A stretch of DNA of 27,670 nucleotides, taken from positions 1 through 27,670 of IMG/VR virus record IMGVR_UViG_3300009091_000050; one strand, written 5' to 3'. This DNA is from a virus. Under the pieces are notes generated by a model that worked only from the letters and a program-made list of their open reading frames with translations, was not told where the DNA came from and did not search any database. This document shows, piece after piece, positions 14,070-23,638 of the stretch (position 1 is its first letter; every line of letters starts with the position of its first letter). A program made the position numbers and the translations under genes.

Positions 14070-16355
14070 ATGAGTTATCCAGTTACTATTACACATAAAA
14101 GTAAAATCTTGGATGGCGAACAAGGTTCAAAGTTAAATTATTGCCATGGTGTAAAGGTTGTAGGTAATTATGCTTTTGTTGTTGCTCGATTGTCGAATGC
14201 ACTAAATATAATTGATATAACAAATCCATCTTTACCAATAGTTGCTTCGGTATTAAATCATGGTAATGGTGGAGCTTTATTAACTGGTTCAGAGAATATT
14301 GAGATATATGATAATTATGCTTATATATCGTGCCTTACCGGAAATGCACTTGAGATAGTTGACATTTCTAATCCATTACATCCTATACATTGCGGAAAAC
14401 TTGAAGGGTTAAGCGGTGCCAATCAAACATATGTAAAAGGTGATTATGCATATGTTGCATGCTTGAATGGTAATTGTATATCGGTAGTTAATATATCAGA
14501 TAAATCAAATCCGATATTGGTAACAACAATCGATGATGGTGATGGAGGAGCAGAATTAACAGGTGCCAATGGATTGTGGATTGATGGAAATTATTTATAT
14601 GTTGCGTCTTATGGTGGTGATACATTAGAGATATTAGATATTACAGATCAAGAATTACCTGTTCATGCAGGTAAAATTACTGCAAGTGCATCGATACCGA
14701 TGTATTTACCGATCGATGTTCAGGTGTCCGGTAATTTCGCTATTGTCGTAACAACCGGATCAAAAACATTAGTTGTTATAGATATATCTGATCCTACTTC
14801 ACCTATATATTGCGGAAGAGCTTTACATGATGAAAATGGAGCTATTCTAGATACTCCATATGGATTGCATGTTGAAGGATCATTTATATTTGCTTGTGCT
14901 ACTGCAAGTAATGCTTTATCTGTATTTGATTGGTCTGATCCATTTAATCCTATGTTTGTAGGATCTATTGCAAACGAAGATGGAGGTGCGTCAATAGGTG
15001 CACCACTTGGCATTTTCGTTTCCGGTAGATATGCATATATATGTGGATCAACTTCCGATTCACTTGAAATAGTTGATTTAGGTGAATGGAAAAAATCAAT
15101 AAGTTCTTATAGTACTGATTTGAAATTAGTCGTTTCCGCTAAAGCTGAGAATTTGTATTGTTTACCTTTTATAATATCTACTCCATCTTCAGATAATGAT
15201 TTTTGGAACAATGTTTTAAGTGATGGAAGTAATATACATATTTATGATATAGATGGTTATGCTGTCCCTTATGAATTAATAAGCATAGATACATTATTAA
15301 AGACAATTACTTTATGGACAAGAGTTAATGTAAAGACTTGTGAAACATGTTTATATATAGTATGTGGTGACAATGCTGCAGTTAATAAAATAGAAAATGT
15401 TTATCCTGGAGCTTGTCTTGTTCATCACTTGGAAGGCAATACTGATTCTGGAATTAATAGTTATGATTTAACCAATAGTAATGTGTCTTTTTCTTCTGCA
15501 AAGATTAAAAATGGTGGATCTTTTGTTGCAGCATCAAGTTCAAAATTAACAAATAGTAGTGCAGCTAATTTTGAAAGAACACAAAAATTCAGCGGTTATC
15601 TATGGATTAAGTTATCAGTGCTCAATGCATATCAACAAATAATGGGAAGATTAAATAGTGGATCTCCTTATAACGGATGGGAATTCACTATACGTGACAC
15701 AAATAAATTAACATTACAAATAAGATCATCTATTGGTGGAACTGACTTATTGATTATTAATACTGACACTGCAACATTAAATACTGATTGGCATATGATA
15801 GGATTTTCATATTCTGGAAATAGTCTTGCAACTGGAATAAAAATATTTATTGATGGTAATTCGGTTGATACTGCTATAGTAAATAATGGCTTGGAGAGTT
15901 CAATACTTGCATCTGTTTTATTTGGTATAGGTAATCGTAATGGAGCGTCTTTATTTGCAAGTGGCTTATTCGATGAGGTATTCTTATTAAAAAAAGATTT
16001 GAGTACTGAATGGATTCTTAATCAGTACAATAATCAGATATCTCAAGATACATGGAGTAAATACGAAAGTAGTTCAATAATAAAAGTTGATAATACAAAC
16101 AAGATATATAATATTAGTCAATATATCGATTCATTTAAAAATGTAACATTTGTTGATTATGAAAATAATCCTATTAATATGTCAGGTATTCAACTTAGTA
16201 CTGCAGGTTATGTAAATATATATGGAAAAGGATATTCACAACATGAATCAAAGTCTATTTACTTGACTGCAGGAAAGTTTCATAAACTTGGTGGAATACA
16301 TGGTATTGTTTCTGTTGGTACTGATAAAAATATTGGAATACATATAAAGGCATAA
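14070..16355 (+). CDS. Multidomain LVIVD beta-propeller / DUF2341 / LamG-like surface protein
   Basis: Four parts are visible in this 761-aa protein. Residues 26-338 hold seven LVIVD-type repeats (each with YAYVA- and LEIVDISNP-like strands, at about 26, 77, 118, 167, 215, 264 and 313), enough for a seven-bladed propeller. Residues about 355-455 fit DUF2341 ([10 protein letters not shown], then TLWTRVNV, and a HHLEG ending). Residues about 460-655 look like a concanavalin/LamG jelly roll ([34 protein letters not shown]). Residues 680-761 repeat the domain of the preceding gene. Propeller and LamG folds commonly bind glycans, so a receptor-binding, decoration or spike protein is plausible. There is no signal peptide. 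Its position upstream of the portal is unusual for a tail fibre. Confidence 0.82.
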   Translation: MSYPVTITHKSKILDGEQGSKLNYCHGVKVVGNYAFVVARLSNALNIIDITNPSLPIVASVLNHGNGGALLTGSENIEIYDNYAYISCLTGNALEIVDISNPLHPIHCGKLEGLSGANQTYVKGDYAYVACLNGNCISVVNISDKSNPILVTTIDDGDGGAELTGANGLWIDGNYLYVASYGGDTLEILDITDQELPVHAGKITASASIPMYLPIDVQVSGNFAIVVTTGSKTLVVIDISDPTSPIYCGRALHDENGAILDTPYGLHVEGSFIFACATASNALSVFDWSDPFNPMFVGSIANEDGGASIGAPLGIFVSGRYAYICGSTSDSLEIVDLGEWKKSISSYSTDLKLVVSAKAENLYCLPFIISTPSSDNDFWNNVLSDGSNIHIYDIDGYAVPYELISIDTLLKTITLWTRVNVKTCETCLYIVCGDNAAVNKIENVYPGACLVHHLEGNTDSGINSYDLTNSNVSFSSAKIKNGGSFVAASSSKLTNSSAANFERTQKFSGYLWIKLSVLNAYQQIMGRLNSGSPYNGWEFTIRDTNKLTLQIRSSIGGTDLLIINTDTATLNTDWHMIGFSYSGNSLATGIKIFIDGNSVDTAIVNNGLESSILASVLFGIGNRNGASLFASGLFDEVFLLKKDLSTEWILNQYNNQISQDTWSKYESSSIIKVDNTNKIYNISQYIDSFKNVTFVDYENNPINMSGIQLSTAGYVNIYGKGYSQHESKSIYLTAGKFHKLGGIHGIVSVGTDKNIGIHIKA

Positions 16356-16356
16356 A

Positions 16357-17289
16357 ATGGATAAAGATTCAAAGATTTATATCGCCGGGCATAATGGTCT
16401 TGTCGGATCAGCATTATTAAAAAATTTATTGAATAATGGGTATACAAATATTGTTTGCAGATCACATAGCGAAATAGATCTAATGTGTAAGAATCAGGTC
16501 GATGATCTTTTTTCCAGTGAATACCCTGAATACGTTTTTCTTGCGGCTGCAAAAGTCGGGGGAATAAATGCTAATAATACGTTTCCCGCTGACTTTATTA
16601 ATAATAATTTACAAATTCAAATAAATATTATAAATGCCTGTTTAGTGCATAAAGTAAGAAAATTGTTGTTTCTTGGATCTTCTTGCATATATCCTAAATT
16701 TTCACCACAACCTATTAATGAAGATTGTTTGTTGTCAGGTCCATTGGAACAAACAAATATTGCATATGCAGTTGCCAAGATTGCAGGTATTATAATGTGT
16801 CAAAGTTATAATAAACAATACGGTACTGATTTTATTTCAGTAATGCCAACTAATCTTTATGGTCCAAATGATAATTATGATCCAATTAGTTCACATGTAT
16901 TACCTGCTTTAATTCATAGATTTCATTTTGCAAAGACATATAATGATTCTGAAGTAGTTATTTGGGGAACAGGTAATCCAAAAAGAGAATTTTTACATGT
17001 TGATGATCTTGCAGATGCATGTATTTATTTAATGAATAATTATTCTAATAGTAAAATTGTTAATATAGGATCTGGTATAGAGATTACAATAAAGAAACTT
17101 GCTTATATGATTAAAGATATTATTGGATTTAATGGTATTGTGCAGTTTGATCCAACTAAACCCGATGGTACACCTCGCAAGTTTCTTGATTGTAGTTTTA
17201 TCCATAGTTTAGGTTGGACACATAAAATTTCTTTAGAAAAAGGAATTGAAAGTACATATGAATCATTTTTAAAAGAGATATATAAATGA
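16357..17289 (+). CDS. fcl: GDP-L-fucose synthase (GDP-4-keto-6-deoxymannose epimerase/reductase)
   Basis: The 310-aa protein matches the short-chain dehydrogenase family member that converts GDP-4-keto-6-deoxy-D-mannose to GDP-L-fucose with NADPH. Visible features: Rossmann glycines GHNGLVG (11-17), the SSCIYP box with C110, catalytic YxxxK at Y137/K141, LYGPNDNY (168-174), H180 in SSHVLPALI, and [19 protein letters not shown] (203-221). C110 and H180 align with the epimerisation residues of the E. coli enzyme. Its substrate must come from GDP-mannose 4,6-dehydratase (gmd), which is not in this window. The start is one base after the previous stop; the stop overlaps the portal gene by ATGA. 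A sugar-nucleotide gene between packaging and portal genes is unusual. Confidence 0.93.
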   Translation: MDKDSKIYIAGHNGLVGSALLKNLLNNGYTNIVCRSHSEIDLMCKNQVDDLFSSEYPEYVFLAAAKVGGINANNTFPADFINNNLQIQINIINACLVHKVRKLLFLGSSCIYPKFSPQPINEDCLLSGPLEQTNIAYAVAKIAGIIMCQSYNKQYGTDFISVMPTNLYGPNDNYDPISSHVLPALIHRFHFAKTYNDSEVVIWGTGNPKREFLHVDDLADACIYLMNNYSNSKIVNIGSGIEITIKKLAYMIKDIIGFNGIVQFDPTKPDGTPRKFLDCSFIHSLGWTHKISLEKGIESTYESFLKEIYK

Positions 17290-19448
17290 AAAGTTTATTA
17301 CTTGATAAAAATGGTAATAATTATATAAAGAAAAGCAGTGATTCCGCTCCTAATCTTGATCCTTCTTTTTGGATTATTGATAGAAGTAAGAATACTGTCA
17401 AGGATATTTTAAGCAGACCATATGAGCTTTATGTATGGGTATATGCATGTGTTCGTACAATTGCAAATAACATTTCTCAAATTGAACATAATATCAATAA
17501 TAAAATTAATAGTGAAGTAATTGCAAATCATATTGTAAATGAACGATTGAGTAAACCTAATAAGTTAATGACAAAAACAACTTTCTTATGGTCCATTGCT
17601 GCAAATCTTTTACTACCTGATAAGAATAGGGATTCGTCTTCTGGTGGACAGTGTTTCATTATTCCCTGGAATGGATTTACTGATGAGCCTGCAAGACTTG
17701 ATAGAGGTGATATACCCGATGAACTAATGCCTTTTTCCGAATCATGGTTTGAGCCCTGGAAAGAAAAATCTTCAAGGGGTATGGAAGATATTAAAGGGTG
17801 GACTTTTAAAATCCCTGGTATTACTGAATCAGAAATACATTTTGAACATGGTGAAATCATTCGAGTGTATTTGCCTAATCCTTATGATATGTTAAAAGGT
17901 ATATCATCATATTCATCTATCGCATCATCAGTTGAGCTGGATGTAAATGGAGATATTTACAATAAAAATGTTTTTAATAACGACGGTCAACTAAATGGAC
18001 TTGTAACATCCGAACAATATATTGAAAAAGAAGAACTTGACAAAATAAAAGATGAGTGGTATCGGCAATATACCGGAATGGATAGGAAAAGAGTTGCATT
18101 TCTTACAGGAGCACTAAAATATGAACAACTGGGTCTTTCTCCAAGCGAAATGCAAAATCTTGAACAGGGTAAATGGATACGACAAAAGATTTTAGGTTCA
18201 TATGGATTGAACCGTATTGCAATTGGTGATTATGAGGATATTAACTTTGCTACTATCAGAGAAGGCAGAAAACTTCTTTGGTATGACACTTATATACCGT
18301 TTGATAAATTGATAGTTGATGCTTTCAATTATCAATGGGTGGATTTTGTTGACAGTGGAAAAGTTTTATTAACTTCTGATTATAGTAAAATTCCAGCTCT
18401 TCAATCGGATCTTAAGGAAAGAGTGACAACTGGCGGGCTGCTATGTCAACAGATGGGATTTCCACCGGTACTTGCATCACGTATTATTGGTGTGCAATTG
18501 AAAAAAGAAGATTTGGAGCAATGGCCATTTCTGAATGAAAGGTTGACACAAAGCACTACTCCTGCTATACCTTTACAGGAAACATTATCAATTAAAGGAA
18601 AACGAAAGAGTATTGAAGAAAGAGATAATGAATATTCCGTTAAATATATAAAGTCCGTACTTGATCCGGTTGAACAGAAATTCAGGAAATCCCTTGATCA
18701 ATATTTTATAAGTCAACGAAACGATATTCTTGATAAAATTGATAATTTGGTAAAGGAAGAAAAGTCAATTAAGGCTTTTGTTGATAAAGGAATTAATATA
18801 AGTGGTTGGGAATTTCTTCCTGATGAAGCAATGGAAACATTTAAACTTTTAAAAATGCACAAACAAGCTGCAAAGCTTCAAGCTGCACTTGAAAAGAAAC
18901 AAGTTGAAAATGAATTGCATCGGGGAATTGAGTGGGATGTAGTAGGTACACAAATTGACTACTGGACAAGTGTACGTGCAGCTAACTTAAGAAAGATTAA
19001 TACCAATACTTTCATTAATGCAAGAGATGCAATTAATGCAACTGTAAAACAAGGATCAGAAGAAGGAATTACTGTTAATGAAATGAGGAATAGAATTAAG
19101 CAAGCTGTTAAAGATGTATATGAAGTACGGTTAGGAAAACCGATTATTCCTAATGGTCTTTTTGATCTTGGTGGTATGTCAAGTTCAAAAACTATTGCAC
19201 GTACCGAAATGGGAAGTATTGCATCTTTAACAAGAGCGGATATTTTCAAACAAGAAGGTATAGAGGAAATTGAATGGATTACGGCACATGATGAAAAGGT
19301 ACGTGACACACATGTAGTGCTTGATGGCAATATAGTTAAGTATGGAGAAGAATTTGCTTCTGGTTTACGATATCCAAGAGATCCAAATGGTACAGCGGAA
19401 GAAGTTATTAATTGTCGATGTTCATTTGTTGCAATAATTAAGGAGTGA
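17286..19448 (+). CDS. Portal protein fused to MuF-like head morphogenesis domain
   Basis: The N-terminal part (about residues 40-430) is an HK97-type portal: [19 protein letters not shown] (46-64) is the typical first stem, and the [18 protein letters not shown] region (293-310) matches the conserved portal helix. Residues about 545-720 form a MuF minor-capsid domain: ARTEMGS (638-644), [14 protein letters not shown] (663-676), LDG, [11 protein letters not shown] (690-700) and the closing NCRC (709-712). The portal forms the dodecameric DNA gate; MuF proteins usually sit in the prohead and are often separate genes, so the fusion fixes a 1:1 ratio. The ATG overlaps the fcl stop. Confidence 0.9.
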   Translation: MKSLLLDKNGNNYIKKSSDSAPNLDPSFWIIDRSKNTVKDILSRPYELYVWVYACVRTIANNISQIEHNINNKINSEVIANHIVNERLSKPNKLMTKTTFLWSIAANLLLPDKNRDSSSGGQCFIIPWNGFTDEPARLDRGDIPDELMPFSESWFEPWKEKSSRGMEDIKGWTFKIPGITESEIHFEHGEIIRVYLPNPYDMLKGISSYSSIASSVELDVNGDIYNKNVFNNDGQLNGLVTSEQYIEKEELDKIKDEWYRQYTGMDRKRVAFLTGALKYEQLGLSPSEMQNLEQGKWIRQKILGSYGLNRIAIGDYEDINFATIREGRKLLWYDTYIPFDKLIVDAFNYQWVDFVDSGKVLLTSDYSKIPALQSDLKERVTTGGLLCQQMGFPPVLASRIIGVQLKKEDLEQWPFLNERLTQSTTPAIPLQETLSIKGKRKSIEERDNEYSVKYIKSVLDPVEQKFRKSLDQYFISQRNDILDKIDNLVKEEKSIKAFVDKGINISGWEFLPDEAMETFKLLKMHKQAAKLQAALEKKQVENELHRGIEWDVVGTQIDYWTSVRAANLRKINTNTFINARDAINATVKQGSEEGITVNEMRNRIKQAVKDVYEVRLGKPIIPNGLFDLGGMSSSKTIARTEMGSIASLTRADIFKQEGIEEIEWITAHDEKVRDTHVVLDGNIVKYGEEFASGLRYPRDPNGTAEEVINCRCSFVAIIKE

Positions 19449-19451
19449 TTT

Positions 19452-19592
19452 ATGAGAAATGTATCTTTTACAAAAAACACAAAAACAAAATTAGGAATAA
19501 AAATACCTTTTAAGCGCAAAGATGCTAAATACGATAACAAAGCAATTCTAAATAATAAAAAGGAAGGTCGGAATGTCATCACCAAAAATTGA
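19452..19592 (+). CDS. Small basic protein, 46 aa
   Basis: An AGGAG site precedes the ATG three bases after the portal stop, and the frame overlaps the protease start by 20 bases. About one third of residues are Lys or Arg, with no hydrophobic segment. It fills the only gap between portal and protease genes. It might be an internal head protein or an assembly aid; there is no family match. Confidence 0.5.
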   Translation: MRNVSFTKNTKTKLGIKIPFKRKDAKYDNKAILNNKKEGRNVITKN

Positions 19593-20862
19593 AGAGAGAA
19601 TAAAGGAAAAGCAAATAAAATCTGTTAATGGATTAAAAGAAAATCCACGTATTGTTTCATTGACTGAAGATGAGTGTAGAAAGCTTTGTGATGATATTAA
19701 ATTGAAATTCATTCCCGGATATGAGAAAAGAGTTATTGAGAGAATTACTACAACCGAAAGTCCCGACAGGGATGGTGATATTGTTCGTGCAAAAGGTATT
19801 GACAATAAAAACTACCGTCTTAATCCTGTTGTTATGTTTGCACATAATAAAAGTGATTTTCCTGTTGGACAATCAGTCAAGGAATGGATTGATAAGAGTA
19901 TTATCGGATGGCGTTCATGGGACCTATATCTTGACAATACAGTAGATACCACTGGAAGAAGCGATCTTGTATTCAGGATGGTTGACTCTGGTGCTATGAT
20001 AGGTGGTTCGATTGGTTTTATTCCAAAATCAAACGGTGCAAAATATGATCATACAGATGAAGAAAGAAAAAATTTAGGACTTGGTAAATATGGAATTGAA
20101 TTTCTTTCCGTAGAAAAATTGGAACATAGTGTGTGTTCTATTCCAGCGAACGTGGAAGCTCTTGCTGCTGCTTTAAAATCTTGTAATTCAGAACAGATAA
20201 GAAAGCAGTTGGTAAAAGCTGATCTTGATATTATGGAAAAACAGAAAATGTTGGATAATAGTCTTATTGATGTTTTCTATTCAGTATTACAAATACCAAA
20301 AACTATCATTGAAATGCATTGTGATGATGATAATTGCGAAACATGTATGGAAAAAGCTGATATTGAATATGTACAGAAACCTTACCCGAATGAACATGCA
20401 TGTAGATTGAATGAACCTGGAAAGTATGATGAATTCAGAAGAGGTACAAGAAAACATAACGGAAAAACTTACTCTGTTATTTACGGTAAATTAAAAAATA
20501 AGGATTCATGGGAAGATCAGGCTTATCGTTATTCTAAAGATAAATGGACTGAATCGGAAGCACGTTCTCATTGTAAAGATCATAAGGGTATTCTTTTTGA
20601 ACCGGCAAGTGAAAAGGAAATCAAACAGGAGGAAGAAATGATAATCAACATCGATTTGAACAAAGCAATTGAAGGAATTGCAAATTTAACAAAACAAATG
20701 GAAATATTTAATGAGAACATGAAAAATATCGAAAAATCAATAACTGAAAAGTTTAAGTCTCTTATGGAGATAGCCGACAAATCTATCGCTTCCATCAAGC
20801 AGATTGATAACTCAAATTCAGTTTACGATAAAAAGAATATTGAAAACATTTTAAAAATTTAA
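19573..20862 (+). CDS. Prohead protease with C-terminal coiled coil
   Basis: Residues about 50-200 match HK97-type prohead proteases: TTESPDRDGDIV (60-71), YRLNPVVMFAHNKSDFPVG (81-99) with catalytic H91, GGSIGFIP (144-151) with nucleophile S146, and the SVCSIPANVEA (186-196) edge strand. They cleave scaffold and capsid N-termini during maturation. An extra domain at about 268-345 (PYPNEHACRL, EDQAYRY, KWTESEARSH) is a recurring phage head-protein module. Residues 356-410 are a coiled coil. A strong AGGAGG site (20627-20632) lies before an in-frame internal ATG at 20638. The ATG at 19573 follows AAGGAAGG. Confidence 0.92.
   Translation: MSSPKIEERIKEKQIKSVNGLKENPRIVSLTEDECRKLCDDIKLKFIPGYEKRVIERITTTESPDRDGDIVRAKGIDNKNYRLNPVVMFAHNKSDFPVGQSVKEWIDKSIIGWRSWDLYLDNTVDTTGRSDLVFRMVDSGAMIGGSIGFIPKSNGAKYDHTDEERKNLGLGKYGIEFLSVEKLEHSVCSIPANVEALAAALKSCNSEQIRKQLVKADLDIMEKQKMLDNSLIDVFYSVLQIPKTIIEMHCDDDNCETCMEKADIEYVQKPYPNEHACRLNEPGKYDEFRRGTRKHNGKTYSVIYGKLKNKDSWEDQAYRYSKDKWTESEARSHCKDHKGILFEPASEKEIKQEEEMIINIDLNKAIEGIANLTKQMEIFNENMKNIEKSITEKFKSLMEIADKSIASIKQIDNSNSVYDKKNIENILKI
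20638..20862 (+). CDS. Possible internally initiated scaffold protein (nested, in frame)
   Basis: Within the protease gene, AGGAGG ends five bases before an in-frame ATG at 20638. Initiation there would give a 74-aa coiled-coil protein equal to the protease C-terminus. Phage lambda makes its scaffold Nu3 by internal initiation within protease gene C, so the layout has precedent. However, the codons GAG GAG GAA here also simply encode glutamates, so the SD match may be incidental. Confidence 0.35.
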   Translation: MIINIDLNKAIEGIANLTKQMEIFNENMKNIEKSITEKFKSLMEIADKSIASIKQIDNSNSVYDKKNIENILKI

Positions 20863-20876
20863 TTAGGAGTATTTTT

Positions 20877-22214
20877 ATGCCTATTGAAAAATCAGAACTC
20901 GAAAGCTTGCTTACTACTTTTCGTGATGGAATTACGAAAGCAATAGAAGCAAAAGCAAAAGAACAAAGTGATGCTGCAAATAAAGAAATTGCAGAAATGA
21001 AGGTAAAACTTGAAGCAACAGAAAAAGCTCTTAATGATCTTAAAGAACAGGCAAAGAAGGGATTTGGATTGCCGGGACTTGATGGAAAAGATAAAAGTAG
21101 ATTCAGTTGGTCCAAATTTTTTGTTGGTCTTGCAAATGATTTTAAGGTAACAAAAGGCCATCTTGATGCAAGTGCAGCAAAAAACTTTTGGGATACAACT
21201 GCATCATTTGAACGCATTATTTGCAGTGAGTACGGAAAAATGATTGCAAAGGATTACAATGCAACGGATGGTTCTTCAGGTGGGTTTATTGTTCCTCCTC
21301 AAATCTATCAGGGTGATGTTATCGATGTTGTGTATGCAAATACGGCAATTCTTAAAATGCCTGTATTGAAATTTGAGAACCTTAAAGGAGACATGCCTAT
21401 TCCAGTGGACAACGGTCACTTGACTGCTTATTCATTGGGGGAAACTGAAGCACCTACTAAATCAGCAGCAACTTTTAAATTGGAATGGTTGAGACCAAAA
21501 AAGATCGGTACATATGTACGTGTGTCAAATCGATTGCTTGATCAAACTAATAATGCCATTGAAATGATAGTAAAAGGTAAAATGGCATTGGATACTTCAG
21601 TTGAGCTATCACGATGTCTTACTTGCGGAAAAGGTGCGGATAGTGAAGGAAAAGGTATTCTTGAATTTTATTCTCAAATGACAGGTACAAAAGCAATTTC
21701 AACGAATGGAAAACGTTTCAGTATTGATGATCTTGCAGCAATGAAACAAGCTCTTGCAGTTGCAAATGAGTTGAGAGATACGGCAACTTATGGAACTATT
21801 ATGCATCCGAGTGCATACTGGGGAATGTTGCGTGAGACTGCTGAAATGTATAGTAGTCAAACTAACGGCAAAGGAATGCCGAAACTTCCAAAGCTTTTAC
21901 TTGATGTTGCTGATATCCAGAATGCTTTAAAAGTAAAAATTGAATCAACTACTCAAATACCAATGACTCCGCTTGTTGGAAATTCATCAACATGCACAAA
22001 GGTTATTACAGGAGATTGGAGCAAGTTCGTATATGCTTCCTTCAGAGATCCTATTTTCAGGGTTTCCGATGTAGCAAGTGATTCAAGCGGTCGAAGTGCT
22101 CTTCTTAATGATGAATTGTTTATGGTTATGTTTCTCGAATATGACTGCAATTGCTTGCGTGCTGCAGCTTTTTGCGGTCGTGATGGTGCGGAAACAGCCG
22201 AGTCTTCATGGTAA
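20877..22214 (+). CDS. Major capsid protein, HK97 fold
   Basis: This 445-aa protein builds the head shell. Residues about 5-62 are a charged coiled coil typical of the scaffolding delta domain, removed by the prohead protease. The mature part begins after a linker, with GGFIVPPQIYQGDVIDVVYANTAILKMPV split around 135-163, and GTYVRVSNRLLDQ (211-223) entering the spine helix and P-domain. FRDPIFRV near residue 395 is the conserved A-domain strand, and MVMFLEYDC leads to the C-terminus. An AGGAG site precedes the ATG. It follows the protease with 14 bases between, the standard HK97 order. Confidence 0.93.
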   Translation: MPIEKSELESLLTTFRDGITKAIEAKAKEQSDAANKEIAEMKVKLEATEKALNDLKEQAKKGFGLPGLDGKDKSRFSWSKFFVGLANDFKVTKGHLDASAAKNFWDTTASFERIICSEYGKMIAKDYNATDGSSGGFIVPPQIYQGDVIDVVYANTAILKMPVLKFENLKGDMPIPVDNGHLTAYSLGETEAPTKSAATFKLEWLRPKKIGTYVRVSNRLLDQTNNAIEMIVKGKMALDTSVELSRCLTCGKGADSEGKGILEFYSQMTGTKAISTNGKRFSIDDLAAMKQALAVANELRDTATYGTIMHPSAYWGMLRETAEMYSSQTNGKGMPKLPKLLLDVADIQNALKVKIESTTQIPMTPLVGNSSTCTKVITGDWSKFVYASFRDPIFRVSDVASDSSGRSALLNDELFMVMFLEYDCNCLRAAAFCGRDGAETAESSW

Positions 22215-22245
22215 TTAACAATTAAAAACTTGAAAGAAGGTAAAT

Positions 22246-22701
22246 ATGATTGGATATGGTAAATCTACGGAAGGATTACTTGTTACTCCCACTTTTCGTG
22301 CAGAACGAATAGGAAGTGCAACTATTTACTATAACGGACAACCATTTACTAATGCTACCGGGTATGGATTTGATTCACAACCTTTTGATGACTGTATGTG
22401 TGTAATTAATGTAGGTACTATTGCCGGACCTTTGGCAACTCTTATTAACACGGTACTTGAAAGTGCAACGGATGATCCATCTGCAGCAACGGCAATTACC
22501 AATGCTGCATTCACACATATTACGCAATCAAATGATGAAACGTTAATGGTTGGTTCTATTATGTGTAAAGATACTAAAAGGTATCTCTTCCTGAAAACGG
22601 AAGCTCAAGGCAGTCCGATTACTATCGATTTTAGTGCTTCTTTTATTGGAGGACAGTCACGGACACAAGAAGCAGGACAGGTGCTTGAATTCGACGTTTA
22701 A
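22246..22701 (+). CDS. Probable head decoration or minor structural protein, 151 aa
   Basis: Encoded directly after the capsid protein with a GAAGG site. The pattern VGTIAGPLATLINTVLESATDDPSAATAI followed by an FTHI strand and LKTEAQGSP (residues given in pieces at about 55-82 and 116-124) resembles small structural proteins that follow capsid genes in many siphophages and read VxVQESxDxxxWTDI. The product is Ala/Thr/Gly-rich and likely beta-sandwich. Function as head decoration is inferred from position and composition. A hairpin follows the stop. Confidence 0.65.
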   Translation: MIGYGKSTEGLLVTPTFRAERIGSATIYYNGQPFTNATGYGFDSQPFDDCMCVINVGTIAGPLATLINTVLESATDDPSAATAITNAAFTHITQSNDETLMVGSIMCKDTKRYLFLKTEAQGSPITIDFSASFIGGQSRTQEAGQVLEFDV

Positions 22702-22710
22702 GGGTTTTGA

Positions 22711-22744
22711 AAGGATGAGACGTACTTTGATACGTCTCATCCTT
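22711..22744. terminator. Strong 14-bp hairpin, probable partial terminator or RNA stabiliser
   Basis: AAGGATGAGACGTA (22711-22724) and its exact complement (22731-22744) enclose a six-base loop CTTTGA. The stem is among the most G+C-rich short stretches here. A proper U-tract is missing (only ACTTT follows), so leaky termination or 3'-end protection after the abundant capsid transcripts is more likely than a full stop. Confidence 0.6.
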
Positions 22745-22749
22745 ACTTT

Positions 22750-22780
22750 AACGCTTAAGTAAGCCTTCTTAAACGCTTAA
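22750..22780 (+). repeat. Direct repeat AACGCTTAA, 22 bp apart
   Basis: AACGCTTAA occurs at 22750-22758 and again at 22772-22780, two helical turns apart, with a related CTTAAG/TTCTTAA element between. It lies between the hairpin and the next ribosome site. It could bind a protein on one DNA face, or be chance in A+T-rich DNA. Confidence 0.45.
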
Positions 22781-22798
22781 AATGAGGTAATTTTTCGA

Positions 22799-23638
22799 AT
22801 GCTTATTCTTACATCATACAACCGGATGATTCGGTATCTTTCTGCTGTTGCCGGATCACCACTTTCCGATACTAAAGCTCAAAAAGGGATGATAGTCCCT
22901 TGGATTTTAACAGCATCAAAACAAATAGAAAAATACTTAAGAAGAGAACTCTTAATTGATACATATACTGAATATTTTGACACGTTAAGCGAGAGAGATG
23001 TTCAATTTTTTGTCAAGGCATATCCTATTATTTCTTTAACAAGTGTATATAGAGACACTGAAGGAAAATGGGATGGTACGAATGAAAGTGAAATTGATGA
23101 TTGTATAATAGGTAAAAATATTGATAGTATAATCACGCCGTTTTCTCCAGAGACACTTGCACTTAAAAGTACAAGAATTATTTATATTGGAGGTCTTGCA
23201 TATAGTGGAATAAATTCCTTATTCACTTGTATAATGACAGGTACATGGACTGCAGGTACTTATTGTTATGGTCAAACTTCGGAAGCGGTTGGAATTGTAA
23301 AGGCAAAGACGGCTACAACTTTAACAATTGAGAATTTATACGGAATATTTGAAGCAGGAGAAACTCTTGCTGAATATTCTGATGAAAATATAACAACAGC
23401 AACAACAAATACGGCAGTATTAACTACTATTACAAGACAATCATTAGTTGAACAATATCCTGATATAGTACGTGCATGCGAAATACAGGTACGTTATTAC
23501 TGGAAACATAAAGATGACTTTGATTTAACTAGTACACAAAAAGACGGTACGAATCAAAGATCAACTTATGAGAATAAGAATAGATTAACTAATGAAACAA
23601 TGCATCTTCTTGAACCTTATATAAGACAAATAATATGA
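22799..23638 (+). CDS. Head-tail connector (HK97 gp6-like) with an inserted beta domain
   Basis: The N-terminal 80 residues match the gp6-like connector: helices with ASKQIEKYLRRELL (39-52), YTEYFD (56-61) and the VKAYPIISLTSVYRD strand turn (72-86). The closing helix is PDIVRACEIQVRYYWKHKDDF (split at 221-241). Such proteins form a ring under the portal. Between YIGGLA (129-134) and that helix, residues about 140-213 are an extra Thr/Gly-rich beta segment containing TTLTIENLYGIFEAGETL, which is not part of the minimal fold. A TGAGG site lies 11-13 bases before the ATG. The stop overlaps the next start by ATGA. Confidence 0.75.
   Translation: MLILTSYNRMIRYLSAVAGSPLSDTKAQKGMIVPWILTASKQIEKYLRRELLIDTYTEYFDTLSERDVQFFVKAYPIISLTSVYRDTEGKWDGTNESEIDDCIIGKNIDSIITPFSPETLALKSTRIIYIGGLAYSGINSLFTCIMTGTWTAGTYCYGQTSEAVGIVKAKTATTLTIENLYGIFEAGETLAEYSDENITTATTNTAVLTTITRQSLVEQYPDIVRACEIQVRYYWKHKDDFDLTSTQKDGTNQRSTYENKNRLTNETMHLLEPYIRQII

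Noticed and set aside
18959-19585. 208-codon minus-strand frame
   Set aside because: Antisense to the MuF domain of the portal gene, whose motifs are clear; no other minus-strand gene exists nearby.
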